A DNA stretch of 24,565 nt from a virus, in IMG/VR virus record IMGVR_UViG_3300046328_000001, positions 1 to 24,565 of that record; one strand, given 5' to 3'. Shown here piece by piece: positions 15,764 through 24,565 of this stretch (position 1 is its first letter; each line of letters begins with the position of its first letter). The notes under the pieces were generated by a model. That model was given only the letters and a program-made list of their open reading frames with translations. It searched no databases and was not told where the DNA came from. The position numbers and the translations under genes are program-made.

Positions 15764-15921
15764 TTATCTTACACCTAGTAAGCGTAGTGAAAGCAAAGCT
15801 AAAAAGTTTTAGATGCAAGCACAATGATGTTCGCCTTGCATCGTGTCCATTTACTGGTCTGACATACACAATATGCAAGGTATGTTCGTCCAGAATAAAA
15901 GCAGAAAGAGTTGCAGAATGA
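15760..15921 (+). CDS. 53-residue zinc-finger protein
   Basis: A short gene set between ATGA-type four-base overlaps on both sides. Potential zinc ligands are C19-x-H21, C29 and C39-x2-C42 (RCKHND ... SCPFTG ... ICKVCSSR). The N-terminal 15 residues are hydrophobic and basic but too short for a transmembrane segment. Function unknown. The exact overlap at both ends is the main support that it is translated. Confidence 0.55.
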   Translation: MIILHLVSVVKAKLKSFRCKHNDVRLASCPFTGLTYTICKVCSSRIKAERVAE

Positions 15922-16220
15922 GAAAAAAGAATAGTCCTCAGATCGCACAAACAAAGTTTACTCGCTTAGACGAGGTCCAGGTTAATGGATTCACAATCGT
16001 CAAAGGCGAAATTATTAAGATTCAGGGTGAGTACGGCGGTAGATTTAAGTTTATGGCTTTGGTTACTAACACTGAAACAGGAGCAACATGGATTGACTGC
16101 CTACAGTTAGAACGAGGACAGTTCGCTGGATGGAGATCATTCTATGTAGATCGTATTAAGAGAATCCCTAAGAAACGAGGTAAGCGTGTCAGCAGAAGAC
16201 CAGCTAGTACAACATCTTGA
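15918..16220 (+). CDS. small basic phage protein, SH3-like beta barrel, unknown function
   Basis: 100 residues. The frame is open further upstream to a GTG at 15843, but the ATG at 15918 gives a four-base overlap with the preceding gene and the conserved-looking protein begins there. It has a run of short beta strands (VNGFTIVKGEIIKIQGEYGG ... FKFMALVTNTETGATWIDCL) with an Arg/Lys-rich end (RIKRIPKKRGKRVSRRP). This suggests a small barrel that binds nucleic acid. It lies just before the terminase genes. Confidence 0.6.
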   Translation: MRKKNSPQIAQTKFTRLDEVQVNGFTIVKGEIIKIQGEYGGRFKFMALVTNTETGATWIDCLQLERGQFAGWRSFYVDRIKRIPKKRGKRVSRRPASTTS

Positions 16221-16722
16221 TGAAGTAAACAAGGTTGTAGAGAAGTATCTTTCAGGATCTGACGCAACTCAGATTTCTAAAGAACTAATGATGCCAAGAC
16301 AAAAGGTTGTTGGCTATATTAATGAGTGGCGTTCTATGGCTGCAGACAATGCTGCTATTCGTGCACGTGCAAAAGAGGCACTCGTTGGTGCAGACACTCA
16401 CTACAGCCTACTAATTAGCAAGGCATACGAAGTTATTGACGAAGCCTCTACTACTGCTAACCTAGGTGCAAAGACCGCAGGCATCAAGCTTGTGATGGAC
16501 CTTGAGTCTAAGCGTATTGATATGCTGCAGAAAGCAGGACTCCTAGAAAACAAGGAGCTTGCAGAAGAGATGCTTGAGATTGAGTCAAGACAAGAAGTAT
16601 TGGTAAGCATTCTTAAGGACATTGCATCAGAGTATCCACAGATTCGTGATGAGATTATGCGTAGACTATCTACGATTGCCAAAGACAAAGAAGTAATTAC
16701 GGTGGTTAACAACGATGTTTGA
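16186..16722 (+). CDS. terS: putative terminase small subunit
   Basis: 178 residues from GTG, with CGAGG (16176-16180) five bases upstream. An N-terminal helix-turn-helix (about 24-49: SDATQISKELMMPRQKVVGY) fits the DNA-recognition part of small terminases; the rest is long helices, as in the oligomerisation domain, ending in a beta-like VITVVNNDV that could contact the large subunit. It overlaps the large terminase by 8 bases. The call rests on this context and layout rather than on sequence similarity I can name. Confidence 0.65.
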   Translation: MSAEDQLVQHLDEVNKVVEKYLSGSDATQISKELMMPRQKVVGYINEWRSMAADNAAIRARAKEALVGADTHYSLLISKAYEVIDEASTTANLGAKTAGIKLVMDLESKRIDMLQKAGLLENKELAEEMLEIESRQEVLVSILKDIASEYPQIRDEIMRRLSTIAKDKEVITVVNNDV

Positions 16723-18487
16723 TGATTTCTTTAATGCTCTTAAGTCTGATAACTTTGCAGAGATTCCTGTAGACGCTAAGACATTCGTTGAGGGTCAGCA
16801 GTATCTTAACCAGCCACCATTGTCGCAAATTCAGTACGACATTGTGGAAGCAATGAGTCAAATTTATAAGCTTGAGGATCTTATTGATCTAATGGGTGAG
16901 GAAGAGGGTAGACGTTATTATAAAAAGTATACAAAGAATGAAGTTATCCTACAACTTGGCAAGGGTAGTGGTAAGGACTTTACGTCTACAGTTGCTTGTG
17001 CTTACATCGTATATAAACTTCTATGTCTTAAGGACCCTGCTCGTTATTTTGGTAAACCTTCAGGCGATGCTATTGACATTATTAACGTCGCTATCAATGC
17101 CCAACAGGCTAAGAACGTTTTCTTTAAGGGATTTAAGACAAAGATTGAAAAATCTGAATGGTTTGCTGGAAAGTTTAACCCTAAAGCAGAAAGCATTGAG
17201 TTTGACCACTCTGTCACTGTTTACTCTGGACACTCTGAAAGGGAATCGCATGAGGGGCTTAACCTCATACTCGCAGTTCTTGATGAGATTTCTGGATTTG
17301 CACAAGAGATTGGAACAGGCAACGACCAAGGCAAGACTGCAGACAATATTTACAAAGCTTTCCGTGCGTCAGTTGACTCTCGCTTCCCAGACCTTGGCAA
17401 GGTAGCACTGCTATCGTTCCCTCGTTATCCAGGTGACTTCATCTCACAGAGATACGATGCCGTAATTGCAGAGAAGGAAGTTGTTACAAAGCATCACAAG
17501 TTTATTATGAATGATGAACTACCAGAAGATGCAGAGGGAAACTCTCTAGAGATTGAGTGGGAAGAAGATACAATCTTGTCATACAAGTTTCCAGGCATGT
17601 TTGCCCTAAAGCGTCCAACCTGGGTAGTAAATCCTACTCGTCAGATTGACGACTTTAAGGTATCATTCTATACTGACCTTGGTGACGCTATGCAGCGTTT
17701 TGCTTGTGTTCCAACCTTTGCCTCTGACGCATTCTTCAAGCAGCAAGAAAAGGTTCGTGCCTGCATGACGATTAGAAACCCAATTGATACAGCCAAGAGG
17801 TTTGAGGAAACCTTCAAGCCAGATCCAACCAAGAAGTATTATGTACATGCTGACCTTGCACAGCGACACGACAAGTGTGCTGTTGCTATTGCTCACGTAG
17901 AAAAGTGGGTATCTGTTCAGGTAATGAAGGACTATGAACAGGTAGTGCCAGTTGTAGTCGTAGATGCTGTAGTATACTGGGAGCCAAGAGTTGAAGGCCC
18001 TGTAAACCTTTCAGAGGTTAAGCAGTGGATTCAGAACCTGCGTAGACAGGGCTTTGACATTGGCATGGTGTCATTTGACCGCTGGCAGTCATTTGATATT
18101 CAGAATGAGCTTAAATCAGTAGGTATTAGAACTGAGACTGTTTCTGTTGCTAAGAAGCACTATGAGGACATGGCTATGCTTATGTATGAAGAGCGTCTAG
18201 CCATACCTGCAATTGAGCTACTATTTGAAGAGCTTACAGAGCTTAAGATCATTAAGAATCGTGTGGACCACCCTAGAAAGTCTTCTAAGGACCTTGCGGA
18301 TGCTGTCTGTGGTGCTATATTTGGTGCCATTAGCCACACACCAAGGGATCTAAACCTTGAAGTGGAGGTTCATACTTTCAAAGATAGGCCAAAACAGCCA
18401 CTTGACATGAGGGATAATAATGTGATAAAATATAATCCTGTGCCCAAAGACGTGGCAGACTATCTATCAAGATTTGATTTAATATAA
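16715..18487 (+). CDS. terL: terminase large subunit
   Basis: 590 residues. ATPase domain: Walker A LGKGSGKD (81-88), Walker B LILAVLDE (D190, E191) followed by SGF. Nuclease domain of RNase H type: D380 in YVHADLAQ, D455 in VSFDRWQSF, and D526/D529 in SKDLADA. The protein cuts concatemeric DNA and drives it into the prohead. The residue after the Walker A lysine is Asp rather than Ser/Thr. The gene ends with a promoter inside its last 90 bases. No portal or capsid gene is in the window, so the head module lies elsewhere. Confidence 0.92.
   Translation: MFDDFFNALKSDNFAEIPVDAKTFVEGQQYLNQPPLSQIQYDIVEAMSQIYKLEDLIDLMGEEEGRRYYKKYTKNEVILQLGKGSGKDFTSTVACAYIVYKLLCLKDPARYFGKPSGDAIDIINVAINAQQAKNVFFKGFKTKIEKSEWFAGKFNPKAESIEFDHSVTVYSGHSERESHEGLNLILAVLDEISGFAQEIGTGNDQGKTADNIYKAFRASVDSRFPDLGKVALLSFPRYPGDFISQRYDAVIAEKEVVTKHHKFIMNDELPEDAEGNSLEIEWEEDTILSYKFPGMFALKRPTWVVNPTRQIDDFKVSFYTDLGDAMQRFACVPTFASDAFFKQQEKVRACMTIRNPIDTAKRFEETFKPDPTKKYYVHADLAQRHDKCAVAIAHVEKWVSVQVMKDYEQVVPVVVVDAVVYWEPRVEGPVNLSEVKQWIQNLRRQGFDIGMVSFDRWQSFDIQNELKSVGIRTETVSVAKKHYEDMAMLMYEERLAIPAIELLFEELTELKIIKNRVDHPRKSSKDLADAVCGAIFGAISHTPRDLNLEVEVHTFKDRPKQPLDMRDNNVIKYNPVPKDVADYLSRFDLI
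18402..18431 (+). promoter_or_regulatory. promoter for the secreted surface protein
   Basis: Perfect TTGACA (18402-18407), 18-base spacer, TAAAAT (18426-18431), inside the 3' end of the large terminase gene. A start near 18438 gives a leader of about 82 bases, A-rich at its end, with AAGGAG (18510-18515) four bases before the ATG. Confidence 0.65.
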
Positions 18488-18519
18488 ATCAAAAAACAAA
18501 AATAACAATAAGGAGAATA

Positions 18520-19452
18520 ATGACTTCATTAAAGAAGCCACTAATCGCTATTGCCTCTGCAGTAGCACTTGTAACATCTGCTCTAGTAGCAGCTCCAGCT
18601 AATGCAGCTATCTCAGCAGCATTGACTGTGAACAACGTAGCAGTTACCGCTGCTGCCACTACCGCTGATCCAGTGCTACTTCCAGTTCCTGCAGACAATT
18701 CTGTAGATTCTGCTGACGCACTAAAGATCGTAGTAACTGTTGCTGCAAACACTGCTGTGTCTGCAACTGCAACTGGTGCTAAGATTGTTGCTGCAACTGC
18801 AACTGTTTCTGCTCCAGTAGCTGCTTCTGCAGGTGCTACAACCTTCTCAGCTAACTCTGGTTCAGGAACCACTGTTACCTTCTATGTATTCACTACCTCA
18901 ACTACTGCTGGCTCAGTTGTAGTTACCGTTGGTGGAGACACAACTACTTATGTAGTTAAGGGTACTGCAGGTGCTGCCTACAACCTAGTTGCATCTGTTC
19001 CAACCGTTGCTGGCTTGGGTGTAGATGTTAACTTTACCGCAACCGTAACTGACGTATTTGGTAACGCTGTAACTAACGCAGCAATCACCACATCAGTTCT
19101 TCGTGGTACAGTTAAGACTGTTCTAACCTACGATGCAACTGACAAGCGTTACGAGGGTGTAATCACCACTCCTGCTGAAGCAGGTGCTGTTGCTGGTATT
19201 GCTACAATCTCAGCTACTGACGTAACTGGTCTAGCAAAGGCTGTTAAGGAAGTTTCTTTCTCAATCGCAGCTGCTGACCTAACAGTCCAGGTAACTACTC
19301 TACAGGCAGAGCTAGCTGCTGCTAAGGCTGACCTTGCAAAGGCTCAGGCTGACCTAGCTGCTCTAAAGGCTGCAGAGATCAAGAAGTATAACACCCTTGC
19401 TACTAAGTGGAACAAGAAGTTCCCTAAGTCAAAGGTTGCACTTCGCAAGTAA
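18520..19452 (+). CDS. secreted surface protein: signal peptide, Ig-like domain, coiled coil
   Basis: 310 residues. A Sec signal peptide occupies residues 1-29 (basic KK, hydrophobic core, ending APANA before A30). Residues about 31-155 are Ala/Thr/Val-rich beta sequence; about 155-250 contain a bacterial Ig-like (Big) pattern, NFTATVTDVFGNAVTNAAIT. Residues about 252-283 form a heptad coiled coil (VTTLQAELAAAKADLAKAQA), and the end is basic (YNTLATKWNKKFPKSKVALR). The end resembles what I remember of surface proteins of freshwater Actinobacteria, which I cannot verify here. It has its own promoter and is followed by a hairpin. Not a typical virion, lysin or holin gene; a host-surface, decoy or superinfection-exclusion role is inference. 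Confidence 0.7.
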   Translation: MTSLKKPLIAIASAVALVTSALVAAPANAAISAALTVNNVAVTAAATTADPVLLPVPADNSVDSADALKIVVTVAANTAVSATATGAKIVAATATVSAPVAASAGATTFSANSGSGTTVTFYVFTTSTTAGSVVVTVGGDTTTYVVKGTAGAAYNLVASVPTVAGLGVDVNFTATVTDVFGNAVTNAAITTSVLRGTVKTVLTYDATDKRYEGVITTPAEAGAVAGIATISATDVTGLAKAVKEVSFSIAAADLTVQVTTLQAELAAAKADLAKAQADLAALKAAEIKKYNTLATKWNKKFPKSKVALRK

Positions 19453-19464
19453 TTGAAGTATAAT
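19435..19464 (+). promoter_or_regulatory. promoter just before the nrd operon hairpin
   Basis: TTGCAC (19435-19440), 18-base spacer, TATAAT (19459-19464). The predicted start near 19471 coincides with the first base of the hairpin, so the nrd transcript would begin with that stem. Confidence 0.55.
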
Positions 19465-19470
19465 TGATTT

Positions 19471-19496
19471 GGGGAGAGGGCATTAGCTCTCTCCCC
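19471..19496 (+). terminator. GC-rich hairpin between surface protein and nrdI
   Basis: An 11-base-pair stem (19471-19481 with 19486-19496, one G-T wobble) and a four-base ATTA loop, 18 bases after the surface-protein stop. The following sequence TTATCTATC is a poor T-run. It may be a weak terminator for the upstream gene or a 5' stem of the nrd mRNA. The rest of the 80-base gap holds AAGGG (19523-19527) five bases before the nrdI ATG. Confidence 0.6.
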
Positions 19497-19532
19497 TTAT
19501 CTATCACTTAATTAGAAGGGCTAAGGGTATTT

Positions 19533-19932
19533 ATGTCAATAAGTATTGTTTATTTTTCTAATTATTCAGGTAACACTAAAAGATTCGTGGAGAAGTTAGA
19601 TGGAAGTTATCCTATTACTAGGATTCCTATTACTTGGGATGGGGACAATCCTCTGGTTCACTTTATGGATTATGTCCTTTTTGTACCTACTTATGGTGGG
19701 GGAAAAGAAGGACACGCAATACCAAGATCAGTTAGACAGTTTCTCAATATTCAAACAAACAGACAATCTCTAAAAGGGGTTATTGGGTTTGGCAACACAA
19801 ACTTTGGAGAGCATTACTGCAAGGCTGCAGATATGATCTCACAAAAGACTGGGGTACCAGTAATAGCCAAGGTGGAAATCTTTGGCACAGACGATGATGT
19901 AATTAAAGTAAACGAAAGGCTAGGTCTGCTAT

Positions 19933-19940
<8 letters not shown>
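19533..19940 (+). CDS. nrdI: NrdI, flavodoxin-like activator of class Ib ribonucleotide reductase
   Basis: 135 residues, the usual size. The FMN phosphate loop is [11 protein letters not shown] (about 8-18), followed by VPTYGGG (about 50-56) and [16 protein letters not shown], all NrdI hallmarks. NrdI supplies the oxidant that builds the dimanganese-tyrosyl radical in NrdF. It overlaps nrdE by 8 bases. No nrdH (redoxin) gene is present in the window, so the host would have to reduce NrdE. I see no NrdR box upstream. Confidence 0.92.
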
Positions 19941-22968
<3,028 letters not shown>

Positions 22969-22982
22969 TCTTTGTTTCTTAG

Positions 22983-23010
22983 AGGGGATCTAGCATTGTC
23001 TAGGTCCCCT
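22983..23010 (+). terminator. rho-independent-type terminator after nrdF
   Basis: An 11-base-pair stem (22983-22993 with 23000-23010, one T-G wobble), six-base loop CATTGT, followed by TTTCC. It starts 15 bases after the stop of the conserved nrdF tail, i.e. spaced for the full-length gene. Confidence 0.75.
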
Positions 23011-23028
23011 TTTCCATTAGGTAAATAA

Positions 23029-23037
23029 TGGTATAAT
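23029..23037 (+). promoter_or_regulatory. extended -10 promoter for the last gene
   Basis: TGGTATAAT, a TGn extended -10 (TATAAT at 23032-23037). The -35 region is poor, which is common with extended -10 boxes. A start near 23044 gives a leader of about 32 bases with AGGAGG at 23062-23067. Confidence 0.65.
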
Positions 23038-23075
23038 AGCTTTGTTAGACATCCACACCCCAGGAGGCGTTAACA

Positions 23076-24565
23076 ATTAAACTAAATAAAGTAGGAAGAT
23101 TACTTTTAGCTGCGGCTCTAGCCATAGGTCCGCTGTTTTTTGCTACTCCAGCCCACGCAGAAGACGTGCCACCATTAGTTGTCGTTGTTTCTGAGCCAGC
23201 AGCACCTGTTGTGACGGTAGTAGAGACTCCTGGCGGAGATGATTCATCCTATCAGGTCCCACTGACAACCACAGTGACCTTTGACGGTGTGCAGTACGAC
23301 GCTGTTTATGCAACCACCAACTCTGTAATTACCTTTGGAAGACCAGATGGCACTTATTGGACATATCCGTCAACTCCATCAATTTCTCTATACTCAATGG
23401 ACTGGGTTGTCTATCCAAACGCACGTGCTGATGAGCACCTAACTATTGCTGCATCAGATGGCGGATTTCAGGTAGATATTTCTGCTCGTCCCATTTGGCT
23501 TCAGAATGCTACAGAGCCTACCAATATTAATATTGTTGCTGCCATTAACGTTGATGGTACAGTTGCCATATCATATTCTATTACTGGCCCTACATACGAT
23601 GGTCAAACAAGAACTGGTGTCACACTAACAAGTGGTCAGGTGGTAACCCTTGAGGAATATGGTGTTGTACAAGTTGAGACTCCACCTGTTCTAACTCCAG
23701 AGCCTGTTATCCCAACCCCAACCCCCATCCCAGAACTAACGGTAGAACCTACACCAAGTCCAACTCCAGAGCCAACAGTAGAGCCAACTCCCACACCTAC
23801 GCCTACAGTTGAGCCAACCCCTACTCCAGAACCAACACCTATTCCTACCGTAGAGCCTACACCCACCCCAGAACCTAGTCCAACAACCCCACCACCTTTT
23901 ATTCCTCAAGGAGCTACGCTTCTTGGTGAAGGATCAAGCATCCAAGTAGTGGCCCCAGAAGGTCAGCGTATTGTAAGCATCACAGCCTGGTACGGAGATC
24001 CAAACGATGGCTCTCGTGGCATTGAGGTATCTTCTAATCTAACTCAGCTAGCTTCTGGGCAGACTTCAGTAACCATTGACTCAAACAATATGTATGGTGA
24101 TCCAGCCCCAGGAACAGTAAAGACACTTATTTTTGTTGTGAACTATGAGACAATCCCAACACCTGTAGAGCCCACTCCTACGCCAGAGCCAACACCAACA
24201 CTTCCACCAGTCGTAATGCCAGAGCCTACGCCTACTCCACAGCCACCAGCACCAGAGCCTCAGCCTACCCCAGAGCCATCTCCAGCACCAAGCCCAGAAC
24301 CTGCTCCACCAGTGGTAGAGCCAGAACCTCCTGTTGTAGAGCCAGAGCCACCTATTGTAGAACCTGAACCAGAGCCAGCCCCAGAACCACCTACAGAACC
24401 TGAGCCACAACCTGAACCTGAACCAGAGCCTCCTGTAGAACCAGAGCCAGCCCCTGAGCCTGCTCCAGAGCCACCTACAGAAGAAGCGGCGGTAGAGCAG
24501 ATCTCAAATCTAGTAGAGACTGCACCAGAAGATCTAACAGATGCACAGGTAGAGCAGCTTGTAGA
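23076..24565 (+). CDS. secreted Pro-Glu-Thr-repeat protein with ATT start, 3' partial
   Basis: The frame is open from 23049 to the end of the window (about 496 residues from 23076). There is no in-frame ATG, GTG or TTG before the signal peptide; ATT at 23076 is eight bases after a perfect AGGAGG. The signal peptide is [20 protein letters not shown] then FATPAHA, cleaved before EDV. Next come a beta domain (about 50-200, with [18 protein letters not shown] recalling nidogen-like secreted domains), a Pro-rich linker (about 202-274), a second beta domain (about 275-359), a second Pro-rich stretch (about 360-468) and an acidic helical start ([20 protein letters not shown]). Long Pro/Glu/Thr linkers are typical of proteins that span the actinobacterial cell wall. 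The function is unknown; a surface role is inferred. Confidence 0.7.
   Translation, partial: MKLNKVGRLLLAAALAIGPLFFATPAHAEDVPPLVVVVSEPAAPVVTVVETPGGDDSSYQVPLTTTVTFDGVQYDAVYATTNSVITFGRPDGTYWTYPSTPSISLYSMDWVVYPNARADEHLTIAASDGGFQVDISARPIWLQNATEPTNINIVAAINVDGTVAISYSITGPTYDGQTRTGVTLTSGQVVTLEEYGVVQVETPPVLTPEPVIPTPTPIPELTVEPTPSPTPEPTVEPTPTPTPTVEPTPTPEPTPIPTVEPTPTPEPSPTTPPPFIPQGATLLGEGSSIQVVAPEGQRIVSITAWYGDPNDGSRGIEVSSNLTQLASGQTSVTIDSNNMYGDPAPGTVKTLIFVVNYETIPTPVEPTPTPEPTPTLPPVVMPEPTPTPQPPAPEPQPTPEPSPAPSPEPAPPVVEPEPPVVEPEPPIVEPEPEPAPEPPTEPEPQPEPEPEPPVEPEPAPEPAPEPPTEEAAVEQISNLVETAPEDLTDAQVEQLV
23679..23897 (+). repeat. Pro-Thr-Glu codon repeat, first block
   Basis: About 73 codons of imperfect PTPEP / VEPTPT units, encoding the first linker of the secreted protein. 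Codons for Pro and Thr vary, so this is a protein-level repeat rather than a recent DNA tandem expansion. Confidence 0.8.
24153..24479 (+). repeat. Pro-Glu codon repeat, second block
   Basis: About 109 codons, first PTPEPTP-like, then [12 protein letters not shown] and PAPEP units, encoding the second, more acidic linker of the secreted protein. The reverse strand is free of stops only because of the repeat composition. Confidence 0.8.

Noticed and set aside
15843-15917. Longer form of the 100-residue protein starting at GTG 15843
   Set aside because: It would overlap most of the 53-residue zinc-finger gene, and the ATG at 15918 gives the four-base overlap typical here.
16896-17405. 169-residue open frame within the large terminase gene
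   Set aside because: It is an out-of-frame shadow; the terminase frame here contains the Walker A and B motifs.
18489-18872. Reverse-strand Ala/Val-rich open frame at the surface protein
   Set aside because: It mirrors the Ala/Thr/Val-rich codons of the surface protein and covers its promoter leader; no independent support.
19452-19533. NrdR box or riboswitch upstream of nrdI
   Set aside because: No pair of NrdR-type palindromes and no recognisable aptamer fold is seen; only one simple hairpin.
23636-23866. Reverse-strand open frame rich in Gly-Val-Ser
   Set aside because: It is the complement of the Pro-Thr-Glu codon repeat; the frame is open only because of repeat composition and has no ribosome binding site.
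24081-24410. Reverse-strand open frame rich in Trp, Arg and Leu
   Set aside because: It is the complement of the second Pro-Glu repeat; the composition is unlike a real protein and all other genes are on the + strand.
23679-24479. Possible CRISPR array or DNA tandem repeat
   Set aside because: There are no constant repeats separated by unique spacers; the periodicity follows codons and the frame stays open, so it is a protein-level repeat.

Overview
The window reads as a stretch of a tailed-phage genome (a phage contig from an environmental sample is the most likely source). The host is probably a low-GC actinobacterium of the freshwater type. The evidence is that all 31 genes lie on the + strand and are tightly packed with 1-35 nt overlaps; there is a tail module, a self-sufficient replication and recombination set, a terminase pair and a class Ib ribonucleotide reductase (nrdI-nrdE-nrdF). 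Two secreted proteins carry actinobacterial-looking Sec signal peptides. Promoters are of the host housekeeping type (TTGACA/TATAAT), and two genes start within a few bases of a predicted transcription start, as leaderless actinobacterial mRNAs do. Host assignment is inference; the phage nature is well supported by the terminase, tail and replication genes.

Layout. 1-4285: end of the tail/baseplate/fibre module, comprising a minor tail protein with a concanavalin-like domain (5' partial), an unknown tail protein, a 530-residue fibre-like protein with two copies of a small beta module, a fibronectin-like protein, and a last structural-type protein with its own near-leaderless promoter. 4295-7758: MerR-like HTH protein, small unknowns, DnaB-type helicase, a small phage protein and a CHC2/TOPRIM primase. 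7786-8439: a single-stranded-DNA-binding protein with a T4 gp32-like zinc site, followed by a hairpin. 8552-13195: DNA polymerase III alpha subunit (DnaE), MazG-like pyrophosphohydrolase and RecA. 13182-15921: recombination nucleases (Hjc-like candidate, Cas4-like PD-(D/E)XK/Fe-S, RuvC-like) interleaved with very small zinc-finger and HTH proteins. 15918-18487: unknown small protein, putative small terminase and large terminase. 18520-19452: secreted Ig-like/coiled-coil surface protein. 19533-22968: nrdI-nrdE-nrdF. 23076-end: secreted protein rich in Pro-Glu-Thr repeats (3' partial).

How the parts fit. Helicase, primase, SSB and a C-family polymerase would form a phage replisome that borrows the host clamp and loader. 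RecA, the Cas4-like nuclease and one or two junction resolvases would resolve recombination intermediates before packaging by the terminase. MazG and the ribonucleotide reductase adjust nucleotide pools.

Most worth a second look: (1) nrdF has lost about 12 codons and is frameshifted just before its conserved C-terminal tail, which is still present in another frame. (2) The last gene has no ATG, GTG or TTG, but has an ATT start behind a perfect AGGAGG. (3) Two secreted, probably surface-located proteins flank the nrd cassette and look like a viral cell-surface-modifying module. (4) There is a promoter whose transcript would begin with a GC-rich hairpin ahead of nrdI.
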